Shown in pieces: positions 5,305 to 5,847 of a DNA stretch of 5,847 nt; within the stretch, counting starts at the first letter, position 1, and each line of letters opens with the position of its first letter. The DNA is from Undibacterium sp. (GTDB lineage: Bacteria > Pseudomonadota > Gammaproteobacteria > Burkholderiales > Burkholderiaceae_D). Both the position numbers and the translations under genes were made by a program. The notes under the pieces are model-generated. The model did not search any database. It saw only the letters and a list, made by a program, of their open reading frames with translations, and was not told where the DNA came from. The stretch is from positions 1-5,847 of the forward strand of contig JAIELM010000320.1 of NCBI GenBank assembly GCA_019752975.1, read 5' to 3'.

Positions 5305-5847
5305 CTATTTGTGGCAGCTATTACCCCGTTCTCTATTAGGACGCTTGTCCTTGGTCATGGTGGTCGGGGTGTTGGTCACACAAGTGGTTGGCAGTTTATT
5401 TTGGGCAGCGCAATCGCATGCTAAGTCCGAAGCAGAATCAAAATTGGCTGCGCAATACATAGCCCACAGTGCGTCAGCATCGATACGTTTTTTTCGTGAG
5501 CTACCACCCAATTACCGTAAGCTACTGATCCAGCAGTTTCGTGAAATGGGGGGGACGCGCTTCCTAGTTAACCTCAATCATGCGGTCGTTCCGGTACAAA
5601 AAATCCCAGTGCAAACACTGGTGAAAACGGTGCTTACTACCGTGGAAGCAACGCTAAAGACCGATTTTCCTCCATCGCAAAAATTCGAATTAGCCTTCGC
5701 TTCGTAGGTTATCAAATCCGAATAGAAGGAAGCGTTTCTCTTCTGATTCTGTTTCTTGAAGACTTTTTTCTTTAAGTTTTATCGGAGGATTTTTCTTCCT
5801 TTGGTCTGATTGAAGTCAAAATACCTTTGCGTCAGCCCTCATGCATT
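5297..5847 (+). pseudogene. Membrane sensor histidine kinase, N-terminal part only, frame broken
   Basis: The ATG at 5297 lies inside the end of the regulator gene (ATGCGTAG, 8-bp overlap), the usual arrangement for a partner kinase. The open frame gives 136 residues and ends at TAG 5705-5707. Residues 17-36 form a transmembrane helix (LSLVMVVGVLVTQVVGSLFW) after a short basic cytoplasmic start, and the rest is the beginning of a periplasmic sensor domain. HAMP, His-box and ATPase domains should follow in a protein of about 450 residues, but none are in this window. After the stop, the frame one base back is open from about 5680 to a TAA at 5773-5775 and then from 5776 to the edge, where it reads protein-like sequence (ending IEVKIPLRQPSCI). 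The simplest reading is a one-base deletion near 5683-5707 plus a nonsense change, meaning a decaying kinase or a sequence error. A genuine short membrane protein is possible but less likely. Confidence 0.55.

Noticed and set aside
5679..5683. Programmed -1 frameshift at the A5 run to continue the kinase
   Set aside because: The heptamer is not a good slippery site, and the -1 frame still meets a TAA at 5773, so frameshifting alone would not give a full kinase. Residues after the run in the original frame (FELAFAS) also look like real kinase sequence.

Overview
The window looks like a chromosomal piece of a Gram-negative proteobacterium. Both substrate-binding proteins have Sec-type signal peptides without a lipobox, the two-component pair is of the OmpR type, and the base composition is close to balanced by eye. 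The style of the kinase N-terminus and of the glucose-type binding protein suggests a betaproteobacterium, perhaps Oxalobacteraceae. That placement is an impression, not a demonstrated fact.

Layout. Minus strand, 1-1472: most of a flavin-dependent (tryptophan-type) halogenase whose C-terminus runs off the left edge. Positions 1473-1550: a short gap with a terminator-like hairpin plus T7 tract, and a second inverted repeat directly after the upstream stop codon. Minus strand, 1551-2804: a family 1 extracellular solute-binding protein (sugar type). Positions 2805-3142: a 338-bp divergent regulatory region with palindromes, a spaced 9-bp direct repeat and weak promoter elements. Plus strand, 3143-4501: a second, only distantly related sugar-binding protein of the glucose/GtsA type. 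Plus strand, 4597-5304: an OmpR/PhoB-type response regulator. Plus strand, from 5297: the N-terminus of its membrane sensor kinase, overlapping the regulator by 8 bp. The kinase frame stops at 5705-5707, and likely continuing sequence lies in another frame up to the window edge, so the kinase is probably frameshifted or decaying.

How the parts may work together (inference). Two periplasmic sugar-binding proteins flank one control region, and no permease or ATPase gene lies near them in the window. One of them sits just upstream of a two-component pair. This suggests that the binding protein or proteins feed ligand information to the kinase rather than, or as well as, to a transporter. The regulator is a candidate to act on the divergent region. 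The halogenase lies downstream of the minus-strand binding protein behind a terminator-like hairpin, so it may be attenuated or separately expressed. No flavin reductase, TonB receptor, RNA gene, insertion sequence or CRISPR array is visible.
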